From: Faecalicatena sp. Marseille-Q4148
Lineage (GTDB): Bacteria; Bacillota; Clostridia; Lachnospirales; Lachnospiraceae
Direction: 5' to 3'
DNA: 64,000 bases
NCBI GenBank assembly: GCA_018228665.1
Contig: CP073692.1
Coordinates: 2,244,046-2,308,045, forward strand
This document shows, in pieces, positions 1 through 8,758 of this stretch (the first letter of the stretch is position 1; every line of letters begins with the position of its first letter). The translations under genes were made by a program, and so were the position numbers. A model generated the notes under the pieces. The model saw only the letters and a list, made by a program, of their open reading frames with translations, ran no database searches and was not told where the DNA came from.

Positions 1-2
1 TA

Positions 3-728
3 ATATTGGCTCTAATGCGGACAACAGACATTTACCGGCTTCATCTCCGGCGTATTACATTTTATAAACAATCACTGGAAAACATTTTACATATCGGTAT
101 TCCTGCCGGACTGCAGTCCGTTATGTACAGTGTCTCAAATATTATTATCCAGACTGCGTTAAATGCACTCGGTACCGATACCGTTGCAGCCTGGACTGCA
201 TTTGGTAAAATGGATGCTTTCTACTGGATGGTCATTTCTGCATTCGGTATCGCCGCAACTACTTTTGTTGGTCAGAATTATGGCGCCGGCAAATATACAC
301 GCGTCAAAAAGAGCGTTTCCATCTGTATCAAAATTACACTGGCTGCCGCAGTTATCATGAGCGTCTTTTTCCTCACAGCCGGCAAATACCTCTTCCATCT
401 GTTTACAAGTGATCCGGCTGTCATCCAGATCGGTATCCGTATTTTAACCTATATGGCTCCGGCATACGCATTATTTGTATTTATTGAAATTTATTCCGGC
501 GCACTTCGTGGTATCGGTGACGTTATCATTCCGGCTATTATGACTTGCTGTGGTGTATGTATTTTCCGTTCACTCTGGGTATTTATACTTGTACCGCTCT
601 CTCCAACAATTGAGACAATCACGCTCAGCTATCCTGTTTCCTGGGGAATTACTGCTGTTCTGTTCATCATATATTGGAGAAAAAAACAGAAACACTTTGG
701 CTGCGATACAGACAGTATTTCCACTTAA
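3..728 (+). CDS. MATE family efflux transporter, C-terminal part (5' cut by window)
   Basis: The frame is open to the left edge, so only about the last 240 residues are present. A full MATE protein has about 450 residues and 12 membrane helices; this piece corresponds to the second six-helix half. It shows the G-Q-N-Y-G-A-G-K motif (about residues 89-96 from the first in-frame TTG), typical of the NorM/DinF-like group, where it sits at the start of the second-half cytoplasmic loop. The protein would be a multidrug/cation antiporter in the cytoplasmic membrane. The substrate cannot be told. The true start lies outside the window. Confidence 0.85.
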   Translation: MLALMRTTDIYRLHLRRITFYKQSLENILHIGIPAGLQSVMYSVSNIIIQTALNALGTDTVAAWTAFGKMDAFYWMVISAFGIAATTFVGQNYGAGKYTRVKKSVSICIKITLAAAVIMSVFFLTAGKYLFHLFTSDPAVIQIGIRILTYMAPAYALFVFIEIYSGALRGIGDVIIPAIMTCCGVCIFRSLWVFILVPLSPTIETITLSYPVSWGITAVLFIIYWRKKQKHFGCDTDSIST

Positions 729-792
729 TAATGTATATAAGCATGCTGTTTTTCATAATAAATCCCTATGTTCACAGTTTTTTCACAGAAAA

Positions 793-819
793 TTAGCACT
801 CACCTCTTTACTTTGCTAA
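793..819 (+). promoter_or_regulatory. CIRCE-like operator (HrcA site) upstream of hsp20
   Basis: The left arm TTAGCACTC (793-801) matches the CIRCE consensus at all nine bases. After exactly nine bases the right arm CTTTGCTAA (811-819) matches six of nine (consensus GAGTGCTAA). It overlaps the likely -35 region, as expected for a repressor site. HrcA control is inferred from family knowledge. Confidence 0.7.
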
Positions 820-835
820 TAATATGTGTTATATT
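807..835 (+). promoter_or_regulatory. Predicted sigma-A promoter of hsp20
   Basis: TTTACT (807-812), a 17-base spacer and TATATT (830-835) form a reasonable vegetative promoter. The CIRCE-like right arm lies over the -35 box. Confidence 0.5.
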
Positions 836-866
836 ACAACTATAACAAAGGAAGGAGATATGACTT

Positions 867-1316
867 ATGATGATGATGCCTAGTATTTTTGGAGAAAACT
901 TATTTGATGACTGGATGGATTTCCCATTTGATAACTTCTGGGATAAGAAAGATCCTCTCTATGGCAAACATGCAAAAAACATGATGAAAACAGATGTCCG
1001 CGAGACAGAAGATTCCTATGAACTTGATATCGATCTTCCGGGATTTAAGAAGGATGAGATATCTGCCAAGCTTGATAACGGTTATTTAACTGTCTCTGCT
1101 TCGAAGGGACTGAATAAAGACGAGCAGGATAAGAAAGGCAACTATATCCGTCAGGAACGCTATGCCGGTGCTATGAGCAGAAGCTTTTATGTCGGTGAAG
1201 GCATTGGTCAGGAAGAGATTAAAGCCAGATATGAGAATGGTATTTTGAAGCTGTCCGTTCCGAAAAAAAATAAAAAAGTAGTTGAAGAGCACAAACAAAT
1301 TGCCATTGAAGGATAA
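867..1316 (+). CDS. Hsp20/alpha-crystallin family small heat-shock protein
   Basis: The protein has 149 residues, the usual size for bacterial Hsp20. A short acidic/aromatic N-terminal arm (FDDWMDFPFDNF) is followed by the alpha-crystallin domain (about residues 40-135). That domain shows the conserved stretch beginning DIDLPGFKKDEI and, near its end, the A-x-x-x-n-G-I-L motif (ARYENGILKLSVPK). It should act as an ATP-independent holdase for unfolding proteins in the cytoplasm. The start at 867 is preferred: GGAGAT (854-859) sits about eight bases upstream. A second ATG at 860 opens only a seven-codon frame (MTYDDDA) and is too close to the ribosome site. The gene stands alone between its own promoter and a strong terminator. 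The CIRCE-like site suggests heat-shock repression by HrcA. Confidence 0.93.
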   Translation: MMMMPSIFGENLFDDWMDFPFDNFWDKKDPLYGKHAKNMMKTDVRETEDSYELDIDLPGFKKDEISAKLDNGYLTVSASKGLNKDEQDKKGNYIRQERYAGAMSRSFYVGEGIGQEEIKARYENGILKLSVPKKNKKVVEEHKQIAIEG

Positions 1317-1333
1317 ACTCAATGAATGTATGA

Positions 1334-1375
1334 AAACAGGCGCCGATCCCATACGGGATTGGCGCCTGTTTGTTT
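1334..1375. terminator. Bidirectional terminator between hsp20 and the PTS operon
   Basis: A 17-bp inverted repeat with one G-T pair (1334-1350 with 1355-1371) has a four-base loop. It is A-rich on the left and T-rich on the right, so it can end transcripts from both convergent units. Confidence 0.85.
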
Positions 1376-1988
1376 AGAACTGCCAGCCGTTGAACTTAAA
1401 TGTTGTCGGTGACACATTTTCCGGATCATAACGTTTCAGCATTTCTTCATACCGCTCTTTATAATCGTTATCGATTTCTGCCTGCGGGAATACTTTACTT
1501 GCCTCGTGGAGGAAGTGGAAGGAATCTCTTCCCATTTCCTGTCCGCGGCGTGTATGTTTGTCCAGTGCTACATCCGGGATTTCCGGAAGTTCTCCCATTG
1601 CAAATCCTTTCATACAAATGTTCTTTAACAGATCGCTGGATCTGTCTTTCTGTGACTGAACAAGATAGCGAATCGCGTGGATGAAATAAATCGGGCGGTC
1701 TCCGTCAGCATAATCAAATTCTTTTCTCATCTGGAACAAGCTGTTTACTACAACTGCTGCCATCGGATTTCCCATTCCAATATCTTCTACAGAAATTGTC
1801 AGAAGACGTCTCCACATCTTTTCTTCCAACTCCGGAGATGAAATATATAATTCGTACGCAAATTTGCAGGCATCTTCTTCATTTGCCCGTCTGATGCTTT
1901 TCTGCAGCGCTGAAATTACTTCATCGCAGTAATAGCCATTGCGTGTTGTGATTGACTGCCATGGATCATACATTGTCTTTTTTACCAT
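1374..1988 (-). CDS. Stand-alone MgsA/RarA C-terminal-like domain protein
   Basis: The protein has 204 residues and no Walker A motif. Its first half (ALQKSIRRANEEDACKFAYE, then MWRRLLTISVEDIGMGNP) resembles the clamp-loader-like C-terminal domain of MgsA/RarA/WRNIP1 ATPases, where R-R-L-x-x-x-x-x-E-D-I-G is characteristic. The AAA+ ATPase part is missing entirely, so this is a domain used alone. It is the last gene of the PTS operon and its start overlaps the IIC stop by seven bases, implying translational coupling. Function unknown. The family assignment rests on motif recognition, and a role in sugar uptake or catabolism is only suggested by the operon. Confidence 0.6.
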   Translation of the reverse strand: MVKKTMYDPWQSITTRNGYYCDEVISALQKSIRRANEEDACKFAYELYISSPELEEKMWRRLLTISVEDIGMGNPMAAVVVNSLFQMRKEFDYADGDRPIYFIHAIRYLVQSQKDRSSDLLKNICMKGFAMGELPEIPDVALDKHTRRGQEMGRDSFHFLHEASKVFPQAEIDNDYKERYEEMLKRYDPENVSPTTFKFNGWQF

Positions 1989-3328
1989 TCGAAATCTTCC
2001 TCCTCTTCAGCTTCTTTTAATTCTTTTTCAATTGCCTGTTTCTCATATACCTTAAAGAATGGGTAATAGAACAGTACACTTAATGCGATACATAAGAACA
2101 TAAAGATAACATTTCTGAAATCCATTCCTGACATCCATCCCTGAATAAAGAACGGAATAAAGGATGGATCTGCAATATATCCCGGTGTAATAAATCCAAG
2201 TACCTGTGCATAATATCCCAATACAACACAGATAGATGGTGTCAGGATATATGGAATTGCAAGAACCGGATTATATGTCATCGGCACACCAAAAGTGATC
2301 GGCTCATTAATAGAACAAATTCCCGGCACGATAGAAATTCTTGCAAGTGATTTTAACTTCGCAGATTTGGATTTCCACATCAGTATGATCAATCCAAGAG
2401 TTCCTCCTGCACCTCCGAGCATTGCATAGCGGAATAACTGAAGGTTCATTGGGTTTGTCGGTGCCAGTCCGTCTGCTACAAGCGCAGCATTTGCACCTGT
2501 TCCGGCAATACCGATCATGAATACAATTGAGAATACAACTGATGTTCCATTGATTCCGAAAAACCACAAAATATTTGAGAACATAATAATTCCGGCGTAT
2601 ACCCAGATGTTATTTCCTACATCAATTGCCGGTGTCAGCAGTCCCATAATTGCTTCCGGAATAGATTTTCCAATAACAGCAATTAATATGAGGTTTACAC
2701 CATATACAATAATAATATTTACTAAAAGCGGAAGTAATGAGTTTACAAATGTTCCGACCATACTTGGCACAGATGACGGGAACTTCACTTTAATTCCAAG
2801 CTTATCTACCATACGGTTAATTTCTACACATACAAAACTCAGGATTAAAGCAATAAATAATCCATCGCTTGTCAGATACTGTGATGTGATTGCTGAAATA
2901 GTTGCATCGTCTCCAACCGGAACCTGAACAACTTTTGAACACACAAGTAAGAATACTGACATTGACATAATACCATTTACTGCTGCGTTCATTTTATAGC
3001 TCTTTGCCAGACAATATGCAACAGAAAATGCAGTCATTAAGCCCAACATTCCAAACGTCATATTATATGGTGCCAAAATCCATTCGCTGTTTTCAACTGC
3101 CCATTCTTTCCAATTGATCAAAAAGCGGATAAACATATTTGTCGTGTTCATATCCACTGTTTCCAGATTGATCGGCGGGTTATTTAAAATCATAAAAATA
3201 GAACCGATAACAAGCAGCGGTAATGTCATCATCATACCGTTAGATAACGCCTGCAGATGTCTCTGATTCCCCAGTTTCGCCCCCAGCGGAGATAAATATT
3301 TCTCCAAAAATTCCGTGAATTTCTTCAT
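1982..3328 (-). CDS. celB: PTS lactose/cellobiose-family EIIC permease
   Basis: The 448-residue polytopic membrane protein has about ten hydrophobic segments and matches CelB/LicC-type IIC proteins in length and layout. It starts with the typical amphipathic segment MKKFTEFLEKYLSPLGAKLG and contains the conserved N-E-P-I-T-F-G-x-P motif (SINEPITFGVPM), which forms part of the sugar site in this superfamily. It imports and phosphorylates a beta-glucoside, cellobiose, chitobiose or similar sugar together with the IIB and IIA genes upstream. A cytoplasmic glutamate-rich tail ends the protein. No phospho-beta-glucosidase is encoded here, so the substrate is open. Confidence 0.93.
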   Translation of the reverse strand: MKKFTEFLEKYLSPLGAKLGNQRHLQALSNGMMMTLPLLVIGSIFMILNNPPINLETVDMNTTNMFIRFLINWKEWAVENSEWILAPYNMTFGMLGLMTAFSVAYCLAKSYKMNAAVNGIMSMSVFLLVCSKVVQVPVGDDATISAITSQYLTSDGLFIALILSFVCVEINRMVDKLGIKVKFPSSVPSMVGTFVNSLLPLLVNIIIVYGVNLILIAVIGKSIPEAIMGLLTPAIDVGNNIWVYAGIIMFSNILWFFGINGTSVVFSIVFMIGIAGTGANAALVADGLAPTNPMNLQLFRYAMLGGAGGTLGLIILMWKSKSAKLKSLARISIVPGICSINEPITFGVPMTYNPVLAIPYILTPSICVVLGYYAQVLGFITPGYIADPSFIPFFIQGWMSGMDFRNVIFMFLCIALSVLFYYPFFKVYEKQAIEKELKEAEEEEDFEW

Positions 3329-3360
3329 AAGTATATATCCTTTTCCTCTCGTTTACTCTC

Positions 3361-3684
3361 TTACTTTCCTGCCGCCCGCATCATTTTAATTGCAGATTTC
3401 AGAACCTTCTCACCATTCATCATTCCGTAATCTCCGGAATCAATTACAGCAATCGGAATTCCTGTCTTTTCATATTCTTTTACTGTCTGGTCATACAGAT
3501 ATTTCACCTGCGGTCCAAGTAAAATGCAATCCGGATGTTTTGATGCAATAATCTCTCCGAGCTGCTCATGTGGAAATGCTGCAACTTCCATATCCAATTC
3601 ATGTGAATCAGCAACTTCCTGCATCTTAGCAGCTAACATACTTGTTGACATTCCTGCACTACAAAATAAATATACTTTCTTCAT
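3361..3684 (-). CDS. celA: PTS lactose/cellobiose-family EIIB
   Basis: The 107-residue soluble protein has the IIB phospho-cysteine Cys8 in LFCSAGMSTSMLA, the diagnostic loop of the cellobiose IIB fold. It passes phosphate from IIA to the sugar bound by IIC. It lies 16 bases after IIA and 32 bases before IIC, in the usual IIA-IIB-IIC order for a LicR-type operon. Confidence 0.94.
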   Translation of the reverse strand: MKKVYLFCSAGMSTSMLAAKMQEVADSHELDMEVAAFPHEQLGEIIASKHPDCILLGPQVKYLYDQTVKEYEKTGIPIAVIDSGDYGMMNGEKVLKSAIKMMRAAGK

Positions 3685-3700
3685 ATCATTTTCCTCTCTT

Positions 3701-4033
3701 TTACGCTTCTTTTGCTTCTAAAATGGAAATGCGTTTATAAGTATCAATCAATTCTACTGCCAGAATCTTACATGTCTCTGCTGCCATTAACTGGTCTTCT
3801 GCATGAATCAGCAGTAAATTCGGTGTCTCTGTCATATCTCCGGCAGCTTCCTTCTGGATTAGATCTGCATGTGCTTTATGTGCCTGCAGAAATACATTGC
3901 TTCCTTCTTTGATCATCTTCTCTGCTTCTTCATAGTTCCCTGCCTTTGCTGTATGGATTGCTCCCATATACGCGCTTTTTGCCTCTCCTGCAAAAGAAAT
4001 AATCTGAAAACAAATAAGTTCCAGTCCTTCCAT
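3701..4033 (-). CDS. celC: PTS lactose/cellobiose-family EIIA
   Basis: The 110-residue all-helical protein matches the trimeric IIA(Lac/Cel) family over its whole length. The phosphorylated histidine is His77 in LLLIHAEDQLM, aligned with the active histidine of LacF. It takes phosphate from HPr and hands it to IIB. It is the first structural gene downstream of the regulator, with a GAGGAGG ribosome site just before the ATG. Confidence 0.94.
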   Translation of the reverse strand: MEGLELICFQIISFAGEAKSAYMGAIHTAKAGNYEEAEKMIKEGSNVFLQAHKAHADLIQKEAAGDMTETPNLLLIHAEDQLMAAETCKILAVELIDTYKRISILEAKEA

Positions 4034-4073
4034 TTTCCATCCTCCTCTCTTCCGCTTTTTAACTCTTTCTTAA

Positions 4074-4127
4074 AGTATAACTCATATTCATTTATTATCT
4101 TCCACTTCTTCTTCCTAGTATTAGGAA
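4074..4127 (-). promoter_or_regulatory. PTS operon promoter with palindromic operator candidate
   Basis: On the minus strand a good -10 (TATACT, 4074-4079) has no recognisable -35 box, which fits an activator-dependent promoter. Upstream lies the perfect interrupted palindrome TTCCTA-N4-TAGGAA (4112-4127). A further TAGGAA half-site at 4141-4146 lies about 19 bp away on the same face. LicR binding is an inference from position. Confidence 0.45.
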
Positions 4128-4156
4128 ATACGCTGCAATTTAGGAAAAGGATATAT

Positions 4157-6052
4157 TTACAATAATGTATCTACAAAACTCTGATAATCCTGCACCTCCA
4201 CAAGTCTGGCAAATTTTTCAGAATCAGAAACGACATCGTCAAGCCAGTCAAAAAAGATCTTTAAGAAATTTCGATTTTCTTCTGTGATTGCAAGCAAAAA
4301 GACAAACCTCACTTCATAGTTCCCCCATTTGACAGGGCGCTTTAAAATTGCGGTACTGATTGCCGAATGTATTGTCGCCTTATGAGACATATTATGCGGA
4401 ATGGCGAATCCATGAAAAAACGAAGTCGGAGAAAGACTTTCTCTTTTTAAAACTCCCTCTTTAAAATCTTTTTTTACATATCCGCGGGCATACAGACGGT
4501 CACACATAACAGATATAATTTCTTCCGGCTGTTCTTCCGTCATATCGACGGTAAAGAAATCCTTTCTGATAAGATTTAAAATAAAAAACTGAAAATTATT
4601 TTTATATCGGATCTGATCCATCCGATTTAAAGTCTGGAATACAACAGCTTCATCCTTATAGTCAAAAAACATAGATATTTCGGCTGTTATAATATCGAGC
4701 GAATGTACTACCGACTGTGTCGCAAGAATAAAATCCGGTCTTTTTTCAAGTATGGCAGATTCTTCAAAATAGCTCATACAGTCGATTATTTCAATCCGGT
4801 CATCAAACCGATTCATAATCTTCTGTACACAAAGCTCTTTTACTGTCCTATTATGAGGACAGATCAGAATACCTCTGTACTTTCTCCTTAAATTCGCCCG
4901 TTCATATGCAGAGCCAATATGAAGCGCAATGAAAGAAATCTCATTTTCGCTGATAGTGATCTGCAGATAATCTTCCATAATCTTGCATACCCACACACCC
5001 ATCTCAAATATCAATGGGTATTTTCTCTTCACTTCTTCCAGACATGTATTATCAATCTTCACATGTTCATAATGCCTCTTCAAAAGTGATACCATATGCA
5101 GCTCCAATCCAAGCCTGAATTCTTTATCTTCACTAAAATCAATGTCAAAATGTTCCTTAATTTCAATGATGATATGTTCTACCAAATCAGAAACAAATTC
5201 TTCCATCTGTTCTTTTTCAAAATAATTTTTCTTATTTCCCTGCTTCAAATACACTGCAAAATCCGAAACTTCCGTTTCCACAATATTCAGAGTCAATCTC
5301 CGGCTGAGTTTATCAAAAAATCTTCTGGAAATTTCATATTCCGGAAGGTTTTTCACTTCTTCCTCTCTGCCTTCCTTCTCTAAAAAATGATACGAAAAAT
5401 TTCTTTCCAAAATGATTCCGATATGAATCAATAAAGAGGGTATTCTTCTATCACTGATTTCATAGTGAGCCTCTTCCAAAATCTCTTTCAGAACTTCCTT
5501 TACTTTTAAGAGATCAAACTTTTTAAAATTTTCTGCTATCTTATTCAAATTCAGCAAATTGCCGCTCATATGAAACAAAATCAATTCTTCATAAAGATGT
5601 CTTTTCTCTCGTTCTTCCCCAACAAGCTGCAGCATATTATTTTGGCGAACAATCTTTAACTCCGGATAATTTTCCAGCAATCTGCGGATTTTGTTCACAT
5701 CATTTTCAAGAGAAAATTCTGAAATACACATCTGTTCTGACAATTCATAGAAATTTACCTGACTGCTTTCCAACAACATTTTGAGAAGATACCTCCTGCG
5801 CTCCTCTCCTGTTTCCGGAAGTGTTTCTTTTCTGTCCTCAATCGTTCCTTTCACTTTGCTTTCCTGAATTCGATATCCTTTTCGAAGATTCGATTCAATT
5901 ACCGTTTCCCTGTAAAATTCATTAATTGATGCAATATCATTTCGAATCGTGCGGTCCGAGACATTCAAAAGTCTTGCAAGATCTTTTCCTACAATCCAGT
6001 CTCTCTGCTTATTCATAAGCGTTACAATCATTTGTTGTCTTTTTGTCAGCAT
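4157..6052 (-). CDS. licR: LicR/BglG-type PTS-controlled transcriptional activator
   Basis: The 631-residue protein has the full LicR/MtlR layout. A winged HTH covers about residues 1-60 (KDLARLLNVSDRTIRNDIASI), followed by an Mga-like region (80-170). Two PRD modules (about 190-400) carry histidines in SLLIHIG, GLELHMV and SFIALHIG. A GatB-like IIB segment begins at ILICPHNRTVKELC, and a C-terminal fructose/mannitol IIA domain has its phospho-site histidine in FAIPHNMSH. Proteins of this family bind DNA and are tuned by phosphorylation from HPr and from their partner IIB. It lies directly upstream of the PTS genes on the same strand and probably activates them when sugar is present. Divergent from the GH95 gene. 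Confidence 0.93.
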   Translation of the reverse strand: MLTKRQQMIVTLMNKQRDWIVGKDLARLLNVSDRTIRNDIASINEFYRETVIESNLRKGYRIQESKVKGTIEDRKETLPETGEERRRYLLKMLLESSQVNFYELSEQMCISEFSLENDVNKIRRLLENYPELKIVRQNNMLQLVGEEREKRHLYEELILFHMSGNLLNLNKIAENFKKFDLLKVKEVLKEILEEAHYEISDRRIPSLLIHIGIILERNFSYHFLEKEGREEEVKNLPEYEISRRFFDKLSRRLTLNIVETEVSDFAVYLKQGNKKNYFEKEQMEEFVSDLVEHIIIEIKEHFDIDFSEDKEFRLGLELHMVSLLKRHYEHVKIDNTCLEEVKRKYPLIFEMGVWVCKIMEDYLQITISENEISFIALHIGSAYERANLRRKYRGILICPHNRTVKELCVQKIMNRFDDRIEIIDCMSYFEESAILEKRPDFILATQSVVHSLDIITAEISMFFDYKDEAVVFQTLNRMDQIRYKNNFQFFILNLIRKDFFTVDMTEEQPEEIISVMCDRLYARGYVKKDFKEGVLKRESLSPTSFFHGFAIPHNMSHKATIHSAISTAILKRPVKWGNYEVRFVFLLAITEENRNFLKIFFDWLDDVVSDSEKFARLVEVQDYQSFVDTLL

Positions 6053-6099
6053 GGGGTTCCTCCCGTTTTTCTCTCGTCGTTCTTACCTAATATATATCA

Positions 6100-6134
6100 T
6101 ATCGGCTGACACTTCCGCTGTCAATCTATCGGCT
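6100..6134. promoter_or_regulatory. Repeat cluster in the licR/GH95 divergent region
   Basis: The region holds an inverted repeat TGACA-N7-TGTCA (6107-6123) between two direct copies of TATCGGCT (6100-6107 and 6127-6134). A TATACT -10 for the GH95 gene follows at 6189-6194. The arrangement looks like an operator for one or both divergent genes. The binding protein is unknown. Confidence 0.35.
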
Positions 6135-6229
6135 TTTTTACTACACAATCCACCGATTTTTTTACTGCCAAAATGACTGCGCATCTGATATACTACTAAA
6201 AAAATCTATTTTACGCGAAAGGAACTGCC

Positions 6230-8758
6230 ATGGAACACTACAATAGCAAACCTTTAAAACTAATCTATCACACAGAAGCTCCCGACAGCTATGAAGGATG
6301 GGAAAAGTGGTCTCTTCCTCTTGGCAATGGCGGAATTGGCGCAAGTATTTTCGGCGGCATTATGCGCGAACGAATCCAGCTAAATGAAAAATCTCTCTGG
6401 TCCGGCGGACCATCCAGACGAAGACCGGAGTATCAGGGCGGAAATCTTCCTGAAAAAGGGCGAAATGGCGAAACACTCCATGAAATTCAAAACCTTTTTC
6501 TTTCCGGAAAGGTTGATAAAGCCCGCAAACTCTGTGATGAACTCACTGGGCTTTTTGATGAAGAAGGGGCTTGCGGATATGGTTTTTTTCTAAGCTATGC
6601 CAATATGTATCTGGATTTTTCGCAGCCTGATCCTTCTCATGTAACGAATTATACACGATCTCTTGATCTGGACACTGCCCTTTGCAGCGTATCCTTTGAC
6701 TGCGACGGAGTTCACTATACAAGAGAAAGCTTTATCAGTTACCCGGATAACGTACTTGTCACAAAACTATCCTCCGATCATCCTGACGGACTGGATGTGA
6801 ACGTTTCTGTAATTCCTGACAATACTCCTGGTGATTCCTGCTGTCCGATTGCTCCGATTGCCTATCAGCGCCACTGGAAAACCTCTGTAGAAAATGGATG
6901 TATTTCCATTAACGGAACATTAGATGATAATGACTTAAAATTCTGTTCTCACACCCAGATCCTGACCGAGGAAGGAGAATATCTGTCACTGCCGGAATAT
7001 GTATCAGTCAAACGGGCAAAGTCTGTATTTCTGATTACTTCTATTGGAACAGATTATAAGAACGACTATCCTGTTTACCGTACGGGAGAAACTTCTGCCT
7101 GGCTTGAAGCGCGTATTCTCTCTTATGTGAGCCGCGCTGCTGCCTTTGTACAGCATGATTCCTATGAAGAGCTTAAACTAAGACATGTTACTGATTACTC
7201 TAATCTTTTCCACAGAGTCCGGCTGAATTTAGAGAAACAATCCACATCCTGCAATGAAATATGCACAGCGCAGGGGGAAAAAGCATGGGAACTCTCAACA
7301 GATACATTACTGGAAACTTACCGTCAGCATACGGCTTCTGACGATGCACAGCGTTATCTGGAAACACTCCTTTTCCAATACGGGCGCTATCTGACGATTG
7401 CCTCCTCAAGAGAAACGCCTCCTGATGATCCTTACCGTGAAACCTTGCCTTCTAACTTACAGGGAATCTGGGCCGGTGCAAATAATTCTATCTGGCATGC
7501 GGATTATCACTTGAATGTAAATCTGCAGATGAATTACTGGCCTGTTTATAATACAAATCTGGCTGAGTGTGGAAAGCCGCTCATCCGATACACCGATTCT
7601 CTGCGGGCTCCGGGCAGGGTAACTGCCGCCATTTATTCCGGAATTGCAAGTACAGAAGCACACCCGGAAAATGGTTTCATGGCTCATACCCAAAATACGC
7701 CTTACGGCTGGACTTGTCCCGGCTGGATCTTTGACTGGGGCTGGTCTCCGGCTGTTGTGCCGTGGCTCTTACAGAATTGTTGGGAATATTATGAATACAC
7801 AAACGATATCGAATATCTTCGAAAATACATTTATCCAATGATGAAAGAAGAGGCCATTCTCTATGACCAGCTTCTTGTAAAAGATCCTGACGGACACTTG
7901 ATCTCTGCCCCATCTTTTTCTCCGGAACATGGGCCTCGCACTGCCGGAAATACTTATGAACATACACTGATCTGGCAGCTCTACCACAATGTAATCCGGG
8001 CAGCCCGCATCCTCAAGACTGACGATACACTTACAGCCGTCTGGGAAGATCATATGAAACGGTTAAAAGGTCCGATTGAGATTGGTTCTGATGGACAGAT
8101 TAAAGAATGGTATGAAGAAACACTTGTAAATACTCTTGGACAAGGATTTGAACACCGGCATATTTCGCATTTGCTTGGCGTTTATCCGGGAACTCTGATT
8201 TCTTTAGACACCCCGGAATTTCTGGAGGCCGCAGCAATTTCCATGAACTGCCGGACAGACGAAAGCACCGGCTGGGGAATGGGACAGCGCATTAACACAT
8301 GGGCGCGGCTCCATGACGGAAACCGCGCCCACAAACTTATTACTGATCTGCTGAAAACGGGAATTATGACGAATCTTTGGGATACGCATCCTCCATTTCA
8401 GATTGACGGCAACTTTGCCCTAACTGCGGGAGTCGCAGAAATGCTTCTCCAAAGCCACCTTGACTGTATCGATCTTCTTCCGGCACTGCCGGATGCATGG
8501 AAATGCGGTCAGGTCAGCGGACTCGCTGCCCGTGGTAATCTGCGCATTTCTATGTGCTGGGAAGAGGGACAATTACAGGAAGCCACTATCTTCTCTAATA
8601 ACGGAGGTCCGGTGCTGCTTCGTGTTCCAGACGGCTATTCTCTCTATGTATCCCGTCAGGATCAGCAGCCGGTTCCTGTTTTCAGCGCCGGCAACGGAAA
8701 AGAAGGATTTCAAAGTGACTCCGGTATTTCATATTGCTGCCGTTTTCTCGGCCGGTAG
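6230..8758 (+). CDS. Glycoside hydrolase family 95 alpha-L-fucosidase
   Basis: The 842-residue protein begins with the GH95 N-terminal beta domain (WSLPLGNGGIGASIFGG, QLNEKSLWSGGP) and continues into the (alpha/alpha)6 barrel. Residues matching the 1,2-alpha-fucosidase active site are present: Asn429 and Asn431 (NVNLQMNYWP), Glu566 (SPEHGP) and Asp726 (FQIDGNF). The family inverts and typically removes fucose from 2'-fucosyl glycans; some members act on alpha-L-galactosides. There is no signal peptide, so it should act on oligosaccharides already inside the cell. The ATG at 6230 follows a weak purine-rich site (CGAAAGGAA). Its 3' end overlaps the convergent EamA gene by 49 bp. Confidence 0.9.
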   Translation: MEHYNSKPLKLIYHTEAPDSYEGWEKWSLPLGNGGIGASIFGGIMRERIQLNEKSLWSGGPSRRRPEYQGGNLPEKGRNGETLHEIQNLFLSGKVDKARKLCDELTGLFDEEGACGYGFFLSYANMYLDFSQPDPSHVTNYTRSLDLDTALCSVSFDCDGVHYTRESFISYPDNVLVTKLSSDHPDGLDVNVSVIPDNTPGDSCCPIAPIAYQRHWKTSVENGCISINGTLDDNDLKFCSHTQILTEEGEYLSLPEYVSVKRAKSVFLITSIGTDYKNDYPVYRTGETSAWLEARILSYVSRAAAFVQHDSYEELKLRHVTDYSNLFHRVRLNLEKQSTSCNEICTAQGEKAWELSTDTLLETYRQHTASDDAQRYLETLLFQYGRYLTIASSRETPPDDPYRETLPSNLQGIWAGANNSIWHADYHLNVNLQMNYWPVYNTNLAECGKPLIRYTDSLRAPGRVTAAIYSGIASTEAHPENGFMAHTQNTPYGWTCPGWIFDWGWSPAVVPWLLQNCWEYYEYTNDIEYLRKYIYPMMKEEAILYDQLLVKDPDGHLISAPSFSPEHGPRTAGNTYEHTLIWQLYHNVIRAARILKTDDTLTAVWEDHMKRLKGPIEIGSDGQIKEWYEETLVNTLGQGFEHRHISHLLGVYPGTLISLDTPEFLEAAAISMNCRTDESTGWGMGQRINTWARLHDGNRAHKLITDLLKTGIMTNLWDTHPPFQIDGNFALTAGVAEMLLQSHLDCIDLLPALPDAWKCGQVSGLAARGNLRISMCWEEGQLQEATIFSNNGGPVLLRVPDGYSLYVSRQDQQPVPVFSAGNGKEGFQSDSGISYCCRFLGR

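Noticed and set aside
860..883. ATG at 860 opening a seven-codon frame before hsp20
   Set aside because: It is directly against the ribosome site and ends inside the hsp20 start; better read as chance than as a leader peptide.
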